This document shows, piece after piece, positions 50,476 to 59,471 of a stretch of 64,000 nucleotides of DNA. The notes under the pieces were generated by a model. That model ran no database searches. It was not told the DNA's origin and was given only the letters and a program-made list of their open reading frames with translations. How positions within the stretch are numbered: position 1 is the stretch's first letter; each line of letters begins with the position of its first letter. Both the position numbers and the translations under genes were made by a program. This stretch comes from Thermoplasmata archaeon (GTDB taxonomy: Archaea > Thermoplasmatota > Thermoplasmata > Halarchaeoplasmatales > Halarchaeoplasmataceae). Location of the stretch: assembly GCA_003552585.1 (NCBI GenBank), contig PUNK01000004.1:1-64000 (forward strand). The letters run 5' to 3'.

Positions 50476-51519
50476 CTATATTAGCTCTTTTTCTAGCTTT
50501 TCTAACTCCTCGTGATTAACTATTTTGCCTTTATCCATAATCTGTTTACCATCAAGCCAAACTGAGGAGTTGGAGCATATACCATCGCAGTGTGATGCCG
50601 CTTCGATACCGCCTTCCTGTTCCGGTACGAGCTTGGAACCCACGTTACCTAGACCCCACTCTGTACCACCCCATATCCTTTCGTCTTCTACGATGTTACC
50701 AGTCAATTTAGCACCAGGGTTAAAGCCATAACTGATATGGGCCAAATAGTACATCCTTTCGTCATCGAAGCTAGCTAACCACTTCTCGAATTGCTGAGCC
50801 TCTCGACCGCCTTCTATCTTAATCACTTTACCCTTCTCAACCGTGAGTTTGATCGGGTTGTCTAGCAGACCTATAGGAGGTACTAAAGAACCATCGAACA
50901 CCAAAGTCCCGTTTATGGATTCGAATTTAGGACTCCAGCTGATCTGTCCCGGCAGCATGGAGGCTTTTCCTCTCATTATATCCCCCGAATGTACGATCAT
51001 ATGCCTTTCAGGATGGTTTTCAAATTCAAGATCTGTTCCTGCAGGAGTCGTCACTTTTACCTTCTTTGCATCCCCCGTTTCTTCTGCCATAATCTTCAGA
51101 AACTTTGCCAGTTTAGGCATATCTACCCTTCCTATAGTCCTTACCATCATATCAGGATTCATCTCGACGAGACAGATATACCTGATATCATCGCTCGATT
51201 CGATAACTCTATCGTAAACGGTAGAATACAAAAGCCACTGCTCATTATATTCAATCCATACATCGGCATCTTTCAACGCACCGGTTAGAGTTTTCAGTGG
51301 AAGCATGTCGTCGGCAGCTTTACCCACGCCTAAGGGAGTAGCGTTCCAAACAACCATAGGTTTCCCGCCAGCACTGAAAACCTCTGCAGCCGTTGCTTTA
51401 ACAACGGCTTCATTTGATTTCGTATCTGCAGTGATAACTACGTTATCACCTTCTTTTACTTCTAAAATATCCTCCACCAAGGTCTTTGCCGATTTTCCTA
51501 GCTCGAAGTCGTATTCCAT
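50476..51519 (-). CDS. M29-like metalloenzyme (aminopeptidase or NicX-like)
   Basis: 347 residues. The N-terminal EVKEGDNVVITADTKSNEAVVKA is like M29 aminopeptidases. The C-terminal metal region HISYGFNPGAKLTGN, ERIWGGTEWGLGNVGS and AASHCDGI also matches the related NicX-like group (2,5-dihydroxypyridine dioxygenase relatives). I cannot choose between peptidase and ring-cleaving oxygenase. The neighbours favour amino-acid or peptide substrates. ATG 51519 follows GAGGT by 7 nt; 51522 is also an ATG. Confidence 0.75.
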   Translation of the reverse strand: MEYDFELGKSAKTLVEDILEVKEGDNVVITADTKSNEAVVKATAAEVFSAGGKPMVVWNATPLGVGKAADDMLPLKTLTGALKDADVWIEYNEQWLLYSTVYDRVIESSDDIRYICLVEMNPDMMVRTIGRVDMPKLAKFLKIMAEETGDAKKVKVTTPAGTDLEFENHPERHMIVHSGDIMRGKASMLPGQISWSPKFESINGTLVFDGSLVPPIGLLDNPIKLTVEKGKVIKIEGGREAQQFEKWLASFDDERMYYLAHISYGFNPGAKLTGNIVEDERIWGGTEWGLGNVGSKLVPEQEGGIEAASHCDGICSNSSVWLDGKQIMDKGKIVNHEELEKLEKELI

Positions 51520-51607
51520 CATATCTACCTCATTTTTGGGAAAGAGGATGGATGTATTATATATAGCTTATCAAGGTTTATCTAAACACACAAATATTAG
51601 CAGGGTA

Positions 51608-53083
51608 TCATCCAGATGCTACGGTTTCTAAAAGTTTAACGATAAAATCATATAGTTTATTTACGGAATCAATGTGTACCCTTTCACTTGTCGAATGAGG
51701 ATTTTTCAAGTCAGCACCGAGAGATATCATATCCATGTCCTCGAATTTTTTGCCTATAATGCCTGTTTCTAATCCGGCATGTAGGGCTTCTACTTTTGGT
51801 TCCTTATCATAGAGTTTTTTATATACTCTCGTACAAAGTTTTAGAACTTCAGAATCTGTATCCGGTTCCCAACCAGGATAAGCTTCGTCTTCTTCCACCA
51901 TAGCATTAAAATTTTCAGATATCACTCTGATCCGATCCCTTATAAGTTGCAACTCCGATTGCAAACTGCTTCTGGTCTTCAGGGCCATGTCAAGATGCTC
52001 TTGATCTATAGAAACCGTTGCCAGATTTGTCGATGTCCTAACCAGACCAGGAACATCTGGACTCATTACCAGCACACCGTCAGGAAGTGAGTGGATAAGA
52101 TCTATTATATGATTTGTGCTTTCCTCAGTTAACAGCTTTTTATCTTCTTCATCTATCTCTTTCACTTCACATTCCATGCCCTCTTCCGTAGAGCTGTATT
52201 CATCAAGTATATCATTAAAGCAATCTTTCAATATCTCGCTTACTTTTTTTAGTGACAAAGAGGTCTGGAGCATGGCTTTGGACTCACTTGGTATTGCATT
52301 CCGTCTATTCCCACCTTTTATATCCTGCAGATAAATCTTCCCGTTACCTTTGGTCTTTAAGGTCCATATAAGTCTACCCAGAACTTTGATCGCATTAGCT
52401 CTGCCCTTGTGTATGTCGACACCCGAGTGACCACCTTTCAACCCTTTTACATATATCTCTATCGACTTACCTTCGACATCATCAGTGAATTCCAATGGAA
52501 GCTTTATCTCACTATCGCCAGAACCTGCACACCCGATTATAAATGTGCCAAACTCTTCACTGTCTAGATTGATCAGAGTTCTCCCTTCCACGTGTGAAGG
52601 ATCGAGTGCAAGTGCACCATCTAATCCCGTTTCCTCACTAACTGTGAAAAGGAATTCTAGATCGCCATGATCTATGTCTTTATCGGATATCAAAGCTAGA
52701 GAGAGCGCGATCCCTATTCCATTGTCTGCACCCAAGGTGGTGCCTTCAGCTGTTATCCAACCCTTCTCTTTTCTGATTCTTAAAGGGTCTTTAGAAAAGT
52801 CATGTTCAACATCACCCCTTTTCTCACATACCATGTCCATGTGGGACTGAAATATGATGGGGTATGCTTCCGAACCCGTCTTGGCCTTTTTTTTCACTAT
52901 TAGATTCCCAGCTTTGTCGACCTTTGTCTCACATCCTTCATCTTCTACTTTCGATCGGATGTACTCTCTGATTTTACCCTCGTTGCCAGAACACCTTGGT
53001 ATCTCGGTTATATCTTTAAAATAATCCCACAAAGGCACTGGTTCTAGTTTTCTTATTTCATTCCCGGTCATCTTATCACTCAT
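51608..53083 (-). CDS. pepD: M20C cytosolic dipeptidase (PepD-like)
   Basis: 491 residues. Metal ligands are in IIFQSHMDMVCEK (His, Asp), TTLGADNGIGIALSLA (Asp), FLFTVSEETGLDGA (Glu-Glu), and a C-terminal LHAGLETG with DMISLGADLKNPHSTSERVHI. The middle lid domain has GLKGGHSGVDIHKGRANAI. It hydrolyses dipeptides such as Xaa-His after import. It is complete. It lies 85 nt upstream of the M29-like gene on the same strand, with its own TATA-like sequence further up. Confidence 0.93.
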   Translation of the reverse strand: MSDKMTGNEIRKLEPVPLWDYFKDITEIPRCSGNEGKIREYIRSKVEDEGCETKVDKAGNLIVKKKAKTGSEAYPIIFQSHMDMVCEKRGDVEHDFSKDPLRIRKEKGWITAEGTTLGADNGIGIALSLALISDKDIDHGDLEFLFTVSEETGLDGALALDPSHVEGRTLINLDSEEFGTFIIGCAGSGDSEIKLPLEFTDDVEGKSIEIYVKGLKGGHSGVDIHKGRANAIKVLGRLIWTLKTKGNGKIYLQDIKGGNRRNAIPSESKAMLQTSLSLKKVSEILKDCFNDILDEYSSTEEGMECEVKEIDEEDKKLLTEESTNHIIDLIHSLPDGVLVMSPDVPGLVRTSTNLATVSIDQEHLDMALKTRSSLQSELQLIRDRIRVISENFNAMVEEDEAYPGWEPDTDSEVLKLCTRVYKKLYDKEPKVEALHAGLETGIIGKKFEDMDMISLGADLKNPHSTSERVHIDSVNKLYDFIVKLLETVASG

Positions 53084-53334
53084 CTTTAAGTTTATATGAT
53101 AGAGATTTTTTAGATTATTTCAACTCTTCGGTTAAAATCAAAGGATACACGAAAATAGTATTAAATGACATCAAGCAAATATATCATGATTAAAACAATT
53201 TGATTTAATAAATACATTTAATATTGTCTAAGGAAGGAGATATTCTGCAAATATACGATAGTGATGCCGTAAAATTCCACACGAAAAGCATATATATGTT
53301 TATTTTTTTACTATATGTAAAAAGAGGTGTAAAC
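53084..53334. promoter_or_regulatory. divergent promoter region between pepD and hyuB
   Basis: About 250 nt. GCATATATATGTTT near 53290 is the likely TATA box of hyuB; AAGTTTATATGAT near 53092-53104 may serve pepD. The track's HyuB extension to 53224 through this region has no coding character. No clear repeat is seen. Confidence 0.4.
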
Positions 53335-55119
53335 TTGACTCAAGATCCTGTTACCCTGAGAATTGTGAAAAATGCATTGGATTACATATCAGAAGAGATG
53401 TTTTGGACGGCTATAAGAACAGCGAAAAGCAGTATTTTATATGAAACATATGATTTCGCTCCTGCCCTGACCGATAGAAAGGGCGATTTGATTTCCATAG
53501 GCCTTGGTGTACCAGCTTTTCTTGGAGTTATGCCCTATGTAGCTAAGAATATGATGGCGGACATAGATGAGTTTGAACTGGAATTAAAGCCTAGAGATAT
53601 ATTCGTGTCTAATGATCCATATAAAGTCGGAACCCACATGAACGATATAGCTTTGTCTATGCCCATTTTCATAGGGGACGAGATCGTATCGATCGCCTCT
53701 ATCAAAGCTCATGTTAATGATATTGGCGGTATGAATCCTGGAAGTTGGGGGCCAGATGCTGAAGAGGTGTTCCAAGAGGGTGTGATGATTCCAACCTCTC
53801 ACTTCTACAGGGGAGAGAAGCTTAACAAGGAAGTGGCAAATATAATAAAGCACAACTCAAGGGTTCCAGATTATGTGTATGGAGATCTTGAAGCGTTGGC
53901 TGCAGCTCTAAGATATGCTTACAACAGGATAAACGAGCTTTGTGATAAGTATGGAGTCGAAAGTGTAAAAAATGCCATGAAAGACAGGATAGATGATGGA
54001 AGGATAATGGCTAAAGAAAGAATGAAAGACCTGCCTAAAGGAAAATTCCATTCTGAGCAGAAGATATTGAAGTATAAAAATATGGAAGAAGATATCACAT
54101 TGAAAGCCGACCTTGAGATAACGGACGATAAATTCAAGGTCGATCTCACAGATAATCCAGACCAGGTTAAAGCTCCCATCAATACTTCTTTCCCGGGAAC
54201 ATATGCAGCTATAGCCACCATCTTTACCGCTTGTACAGACCCACACATCAATTTGAACCAGGGTTACCTTGAACCAATAGAGATCATCGCTCCCGAAGGA
54301 TCGATATGGAATGCTTTACCTCCTGCTCCCATCAGCTGTTACTGGGAGACCATGATATATGGTTTTGATCTGATATGGATGGCTTTGGCTTCAGAGCTCC
54401 CAGATAAACTGACTGCAGGTCACTTCGTGTCAGTAGTTGCCGAGAATATAGGCATGATCGATCCTCGAGATAGCAAATACAAGATATTAGTCGAGCCAAA
54501 CCCAGGTGGTTGGGGTGCAGGTATAGACAAAGACGGAGAATCATGTCTTGTATCTGCAGGAGATGGGGAAACTTATGCACACCCTGTTGAAGTCCTTGAG
54601 AGAGAGTATCCCATAAGAGTTGAATCCATGCGGTTAAACTATGAGGACGGAGTTGGACATGGAAAATACCGAGGGGGATTCGGTATGTGGAAGGATTACA
54701 GGATATTGGCAGAAGAAGGGAGCTTCACGACCTCTATAAATAGAATAAAGTATCCCCCTTGGGGTATAGATGGAGGAGAATACGGCTCATGCAACCATAT
54801 GGTTATCCTAAGAGATGGTGAAGAGATCTGGGATGGAGGTAGAAAGTTGAATTTTCCTCTCCAGAAAGGAGATGTCATTAGTATAAGAAGTGGTGGTGGA
54901 GGGGGTTGGGGAGATCCCCTTGAACGGGACCCTGAGCTAGTTTTGAACGACTTTAAAAGAGGATTAGTCGATCTAGAAACTGCAGAAAGGAAGTACGGTG
55001 TTTTGATCGACCAAGATGAGCTGATCATTGATATAGAAGGGACTAAATCTCTTAGAAAACAGATAAGGAACGAGAGAGGACCGGCTAAGACTATCCCAAA
55101 AGTGAAGGAGGTCGCATAG
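53335..55119 (+). CDS. hyuB: hydantoinase B/oxoprolinase family protein (HyuB)
   Basis: About 594 residues. HyuB is the second subunit of ATP-dependent N-methylhydantoinase, acetophenone carboxylase and 5-oxoprolinase-type enzymes. Blocks are PVTLRIVKNALDYISEEM at the N-terminus, DIFVSNDPYKVGTHMNDIAL, INLNQGYLEPIEI, and the glycine-rich end SIRSGGGGGWGDPLERDPE. I place the start at TTG 53335, 7 nt after AGAGGTG. The track's 53224 start includes promoter sequence. It heads a unit with an M24 peptidase and an Lrp-like regulator. Its probable HyuA partner is on the opposite strand. Confidence 0.9.
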   Translation: MTQDPVTLRIVKNALDYISEEMFWTAIRTAKSSILYETYDFAPALTDRKGDLISIGLGVPAFLGVMPYVAKNMMADIDEFELELKPRDIFVSNDPYKVGTHMNDIALSMPIFIGDEIVSIASIKAHVNDIGGMNPGSWGPDAEEVFQEGVMIPTSHFYRGEKLNKEVANIIKHNSRVPDYVYGDLEALAAALRYAYNRINELCDKYGVESVKNAMKDRIDDGRIMAKERMKDLPKGKFHSEQKILKYKNMEEDITLKADLEITDDKFKVDLTDNPDQVKAPINTSFPGTYAAIATIFTACTDPHINLNQGYLEPIEIIAPEGSIWNALPPAPISCYWETMIYGFDLIWMALASELPDKLTAGHFVSVVAENIGMIDPRDSKYKILVEPNPGGWGAGIDKDGESCLVSAGDGETYAHPVEVLEREYPIRVESMRLNYEDGVGHGKYRGGFGMWKDYRILAEEGSFTTSINRIKYPPWGIDGGEYGSCNHMVILRDGEEIWDGGRKLNFPLQKGDVISIRSGGGGGWGDPLERDPELVLNDFKRGLVDLETAERKYGVLIDQDELIIDIEGTKSLRKQIRNERGPAKTIPKVKEVA

Positions 55120-56220
55120 GTGAATACATTGAATCACCAAAAAAACTACAAGAGATTCAAAAATGTGATCGATGAAGATTACGACGGTGCTTTATTATAT
55201 CCGGGTGCAAACCTCTATTACCTCACAGGACTGGATCCTAAAAGTGTACTAGAGAGACCTTTCCTGTTGATCATGTACTCTCATAAAGAGTCGGTCCTTA
55301 TAGCACCAAAGATGTATGAAAAAGATGTGAGTGACACCTTCATAAAAGAGGTGTGCTTGTGGAAAGATACTGAAAATCCTTACGAAATACTTAGATCATT
55401 TCTTCATGATATGAAAAACGAGCACGAAAGAATACTTATAGAAGATAAGATGCCTGCCTTTATTTACACTAAGTTACAGGACCATCTGAAAGAATATGAT
55501 TTAGAATTGCTCAATGATCAAACTGCTCATTTTCGGATCAAAAAATCTAAAAAAGAAATTGACCTTATGCAAAAGGCCGCTGAGATAGCTGATGAAACTT
55601 TTTACAGGATCCTCCAAGAGGACCTTAAAGGGATGACTGAAAAAGAAGTTGTTTCCTTGATCGATTATTACATAATAGATTTGGGTGGTGAAAAAACAGC
55701 CTTCCAGACTATCGTTGCCTCAGGACCTAACGGAGCGAACCCGCATCATTATCCTTCTGAAAGGGAATTAGAAGAGGGTGATCTTGTTATAATAGATTAC
55801 GGTGCGGTGTACAAAGGATATTGTTCAGATATATCTAGAACTATCGCGATAGGGGATGTATCTCCCAAGAAAAAAGAGGTATACGACTTAGTAAGAAAAG
55901 CTTTAAAAACTGCAAGTGATGCTGTCGAAGTGGGTATAGAACTCAAAGAAATCGATATAGCCGCTAGAGATGTGATCAAAAGAGGTGGTTATGGGGAGAA
56001 CTTCATACACAGAGTAGGTCATGGATTGGGTTTGGCGGCACATGAAGAGCCCTATCTAACCTCCACAACAACAAAAAAGATTAAAAATAGGATGACATTT
56101 ACTATCGAACCCGGAATATACCTCAAAGATGAATTTGGCGTGAGGATAGAAGATGATATCATGGTAGATAAAAAGGGAAAAAGTTTGACCAAAGCCGATA
56201 GGGATTTAAAGATAATATGA
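55120..56220 (+). CDS. M24 Xaa-Pro aminopeptidase-like protein
   Basis: 366 residues, two-domain M24 enzyme. Metal ligands are in LVIIDYGAVYKGYCSDISRT (two Asp), HRVGHGLGLAAHEEP (His), TIEPGIYLKD (Glu) and GVRIEDDIMV (Glu); the His in NPHHYPSE is also typical of prolidase-like members. The N-terminal DYDGALLYPGANLYYLTGLD is the creatinase-type domain. The GTG start touches the hyuB stop (TAGGTG). It probably cleaves proline-containing di- or tripeptides. Confidence 0.9.
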   Translation: MNTLNHQKNYKRFKNVIDEDYDGALLYPGANLYYLTGLDPKSVLERPFLLIMYSHKESVLIAPKMYEKDVSDTFIKEVCLWKDTENPYEILRSFLHDMKNEHERILIEDKMPAFIYTKLQDHLKEYDLELLNDQTAHFRIKKSKKEIDLMQKAAEIADETFYRILQEDLKGMTEKEVVSLIDYYIIDLGGEKTAFQTIVASGPNGANPHHYPSERELEEGDLVIIDYGAVYKGYCSDISRTIAIGDVSPKKKEVYDLVRKALKTASDAVEVGIELKEIDIAARDVIKRGGYGENFIHRVGHGLGLAAHEEPYLTSTTTKKIKNRMTFTIEPGIYLKDEFGVRIEDDIMVDKKGKSLTKADRDLKII

Positions 56221-56233
56221 TGAGGTGTTCAAT

Positions 56234-56794
56234 TTGAAGAGGACAATTGATGAGGAAGAAGAACGTAAATTGTTGCAATCGATACTCGAAGATGATTGGG
56301 ATGATAAGGACATAAAAATCTACCAACTTCTTAGAAATAATGGAAGGATGACAGATACAGAGATCGCGGAAAAGTTAGATATGTCTATAACCACAGCAAG
56401 GCGTAGAAGAACCAAACTGGAAGAAGAGGGGTATATCTATCTTATGGCTTTGCTGGTTCTACAAGCAGTAGGTGTAGCATACGCAGATACAATCGTGAAA
56501 ATCAACCCCAAGGCTTCCTTACAAGAACTAAACAAATTCATAGCAGAAGCTGTAGCAAATCCAAGGATATATGAAGTTACCCAGTATATCGGTAAAAGAG
56601 CTTTGCTTTTCAGATTTTATGAAAAAAATATGGAAAGGGTTAGCAAACACATAAACGAATTTTTGTTAGGCAACAGATTAGTACAAGACTACGAGATTTA
56701 CCCTGCTGTATCATCTCCTAAAGCTTGGAATAGCATCACTGAGAAGTATTACGAGGAAAAATTTAATAAATATAGGGATGAGGAAAAGGGATAG
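56234..56794 (+). CDS. Lrp/AsnC-family transcriptional regulator
   Basis: About 186 residues. The HTH is at about 28-65 (KIYQLLRNNGRMTDTEIAEK, LDMSITTARRRRTKLEEEGY), followed by a long beta-alpha-beta effector region with AVGVAYADTIVKINPKA and VTQYIGKRALLFRF. Lrp proteins bind amino acids and control their metabolism, so it is a good candidate regulator of this catabolic island. I choose TTG 56234, which follows GAGGTG by 6 nt; the track's GTG 56225 lies inside that site. It ends 4 nt before the convergent cupin gene. Confidence 0.8.
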   Translation: MKRTIDEEEERKLLQSILEDDWDDKDIKIYQLLRNNGRMTDTEIAEKLDMSITTARRRRTKLEEEGYIYLMALLVLQAVGVAYADTIVKINPKASLQELNKFIAEAVANPRIYEVTQYIGKRALLFRFYEKNMERVSKHINEFLLGNRLVQDYEIYPAVSSPKAWNSITEKYYEEKFNKYRDEEKG

Positions 56795-56798
56795 GGTT

Positions 56799-57137
56799 TT
56801 AGTCCTGGTTCATCGGTGGTGCTAAGATCCAAAGTGCTTTAGCCGGTGTTGAAGAGGGATTATAGGTATAGTGTGAAGTGCCGGGCTCGTTATAAAGGAG
56901 AGATCCTTTTTTGACCCTAATTTCACCTTCCTCGGTAACTACCACTATCTCACCTTCGATCACGTAAGAGAATTCGTGGGATCGTTCATGGATGCTGAAT
57001 CCATCTTCTGGTAACCTTACTTTTGGTTCGAGTTCCAATATGCCCATCTGTACCTCTTCTTGGATCTTTATAAGGGATAAAGCTTCGTTCAGGGCTTCGC
57101 TCCATTTTTCCTCGATCGATATTATCTTTGATCCCAT
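56799..57137 (-). CDS. small cupin-domain protein
   Basis: 112 residues forming one cupin barrel: IHERSHEFSYVIEGEIVVV (motif 1) and EPGTSHYTYNPSSTPAKAL (motif 2). Metal ligands seem partly kept (His, Glu, His). It may be a small isomerase, a ligand sensor or a stabilising partner. It lies 16 nt after the HyuA gene on the same strand, so the two are cotranscribed. Substrate unknown. Confidence 0.82.
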   Translation of the reverse strand: MGSKIISIEEKWSEALNEALSLIKIQEEVQMGILELEPKVRLPEDGFSIHERSHEFSYVIEGEIVVVTEEGEIRVKKGSLLYNEPGTSHYTYNPSSTPAKALWILAPPMNQD

Positions 57138-57153
57138 AATGTATCATCTCCTT

Positions 57154-59232
57154 TTAATACGTCATCCTCAGATTTCCGTATATATCATGCTTGATTTTGA
57201 AACCTTCGGGCACAATGGTCGTAGCTGTGCCTCCTTCGATTATGCATGGTCCCTCTGTTTCAACACCAGTTGGGAAATTTTCTTTTCTATAGATAGGGGT
57301 TTCGACTTTTTTCTCCCCATCGAAGATATTTCTGTAGCCCATGAAAGCATCAGAAAGTGTATATTCGTTTTTATCTTCCTCTATGCTCGGTGGTTCAATC
57401 TTTACAAGACCGATCGTATGGAAGTTAACGATCTTTATTTCGCTATCTTCAAGTTTAAACCCGTACTCTCTATCATGAGCTTCGTGGAACTTTTTCTTCA
57501 AACCTTTAATATGCTTTACATCTAAAGTACCGTTTGGACATGGTATCTTCAAAGTGTGTGCCTGACCTTCATACTTCATGTCAGCTCTACGATTGATTAC
57601 GGTTTCAGAAGGACCTATACCCTCGACTTTGAAATCTTCCTCTATTTCTTTCTCCAGAATTTCAAAAGTTGAATTGACATCTTCTATAGATTCTTTATCC
57701 TCGCCCATGATCATGTCTCTAGTCCGTACGAGCTCGTGTCTAATATCAAGACCGATCATACCCCATGGATTGAATACTCCGCTGGGGATAGCTGGAACTA
57801 TTATCTCGGGGATCTCTAGTTCTTCAGCTATGAACGGAGCAAACATTGGCCCCGAGCCACCATGCGCGATGAGGGTGAAATCCCTTGGGTCTAAACCCTT
57901 TCTGATCGATATAAGCCGGATCAGCCTTGAGGAGTTGTCATTGGCGACCCTTATAGCGCCATAAGCAGCCTCGATTGGGTCCAAGTCCAGCTTCTCTGAA
58001 ACCTTTTTCAAGGATTTTACAGCAAGGTCCCTATCCATCTTAAGATCCCCGCCCAAAAGATATTTGGGATTTAGATGTCCGGTCACTACGTAGGCATCCG
58101 TCAATGTTGGCTCCTCACCGCCCATGCCATAACAGGCCGGTCCAGGTCTAGCACCAGCCGCCTTAGGTCCGACTTGTAAATTTCCTGCCTCATCAGCCCA
58201 TACTATGCTGGTACCTCCGTTACCTATCTCTTGAATATCTACAACCGGTACTTTTGTAGGATATCCTGGATTGTATTTACTCTGTTCTATCCAGTACTCT
58301 GTTTTTGTCTTTGGAGTGAGGTTCTCCGCTAGCCCGGCTTTGGTAGTCGTGCTACCGCCATCGATTACGATAATATCTCTTTTATCAAGAAGTTCGCCTA
58401 TCGATGTGCCACCTATAATTCCGGATATAGGCCCTCCTTCTACAGTGGTTATAGGGAATTTTTTTGCATACTTTGCTGTCGCCATACCTCCGGAAGCCAA
58501 TGTAAGGTAAAATGTCCCATCGAACCCTTCTTCTTTTAGAGCCTTTTCAAGTTTATTTATATACTTAACAAAGGTTGGTTGTACATAAGAGTTTAATATG
58601 GCTGTGTTGAACCGCTCGTATTCTCTCCACTCTTGAGTCAAATCACTAGATATAGTGATCAATGGATCTTCGATCCCATGGTCCTTACAGACTTCCTCCA
58701 CTATTTCTTTCGCTCTTCTTTCGTGTTCGGTGTTTATATAGCTGTTTATGAATCCTATACTGATAGATTCTGCACCCTTTTCAATCAAAGATTTTGCAGC
58801 TTCTTTTACCGCTACCTCATCCAGTGGATTATGGATACTGCCGTCTTCATCTATTCTTTCTTTAACCCACTCAGTCATGTATCTATCCACAAATTGTTCA
58901 GGTTTTTTAAATTTAAAATTGAAGATATCCCTTCTATTGGCCCTTTGTATATCCATTATGTCGTATCCATCAGTGGTTATAAAGCCAACATTAGAACCAC
59001 TTCTGGTGATGATGGTATTGATAACGACTGTCTGCCCGTGTATTATCTGGTTAGCGTCCTCCAAGGATATGCTCTCTTGATCTTCCAATTTCTTTATGCC
59101 TTCTATTACACCTTTTTCGAACTCCGGTGGAGTAGATTCAACTTTGATCCAAGCAGTCTCTTCAGTTTCCGATTCAACCACATACAAATCAGTGAAAGCT
59201 CCACCGATGTCTATTCCTATCCTAAAGGCCAT
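57154..59232 (-). CDS. hyuA: hydantoinase A/oxoprolinase family protein (full-length HyuA)
   Basis: 692 residues, the normal length of HyuA. N-terminal FRIGIDIGGAFTDLYVVE, then NQIIHGQTVVINTIITRSGS, IVIDGGSTTTKAGLAE (phosphate-binding), GGTSIVWADEAGNLQVGPKAA with GPACYGMGG, and the C-terminal domain ending in GPCIIEGGTATTIVPEGF. It probably phosphorylates and opens a cyclic amide with HyuB (53335-55119). The gene is separated from hyuB by three genes and a strand change. A paralogue of 534 residues is at 37922-39526. Confidence 0.93.
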   Translation of the reverse strand: MAFRIGIDIGGAFTDLYVVESETEETAWIKVESTPPEFEKGVIEGIKKLEDQESISLEDANQIIHGQTVVINTIITRSGSNVGFITTDGYDIMDIQRANRRDIFNFKFKKPEQFVDRYMTEWVKERIDEDGSIHNPLDEVAVKEAAKSLIEKGAESISIGFINSYINTEHERRAKEIVEEVCKDHGIEDPLITISSDLTQEWREYERFNTAILNSYVQPTFVKYINKLEKALKEEGFDGTFYLTLASGGMATAKYAKKFPITTVEGGPISGIIGGTSIGELLDKRDIIVIDGGSTTTKAGLAENLTPKTKTEYWIEQSKYNPGYPTKVPVVDIQEIGNGGTSIVWADEAGNLQVGPKAAGARPGPACYGMGGEEPTLTDAYVVTGHLNPKYLLGGDLKMDRDLAVKSLKKVSEKLDLDPIEAAYGAIRVANDNSSRLIRLISIRKGLDPRDFTLIAHGGSGPMFAPFIAEELEIPEIIVPAIPSGVFNPWGMIGLDIRHELVRTRDMIMGEDKESIEDVNSTFEILEKEIEEDFKVEGIGPSETVINRRADMKYEGQAHTLKIPCPNGTLDVKHIKGLKKKFHEAHDREYGFKLEDSEIKIVNFHTIGLVKIEPPSIEEDKNEYTLSDAFMGYRNIFDGEKKVETPIYRKENFPTGVETEGPCIIEGGTATTIVPEGFKIKHDIYGNLRMTY

Positions 59233-59471
59233 GTAATTATACCTCCGTTTTGTTCTTTAAACAGTTAATAGTGTAATTATTGTTCACTATAAAAGACTTA
59301 TGCATTAAAATTTTCCATCAACTTGTTAAATTTGATTTTGTTATTTTAAAAGAGGTCTAAGCCATAATTTATACATCCTGCATACATCCAGTTTAGGTAT
59401 TTCGGCACAAATTTAAAATATTTTCTAAACTATGTCTTTTAGAATAATTAATTATGGCCTGGTGAAATAAA
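59233..59471. promoter_or_regulatory. divergent promoter region with an operator-like inverted repeat
   Basis: About 240 nt between hyuA (minus) and the proline-racemase-family gene (plus). AATTTAAAATATTTT (59410-59424) is a TATA-like box for the plus gene. TTCTAAA-CTATGTCT-TTTAGAA (59423-59444) is a perfect 7-bp inverted repeat next to it, over the expected start of transcription. TAGTG...CACTA near 59273-59293 may be a second, weaker repeat on the hyuA side. Confidence 0.4.

Noticed and set aside
56992-57525. 177-residue plus-strand ORF over cupin and HyuA
   Set aside because: It runs antisense across two well-supported genes and their junction and has no family features.
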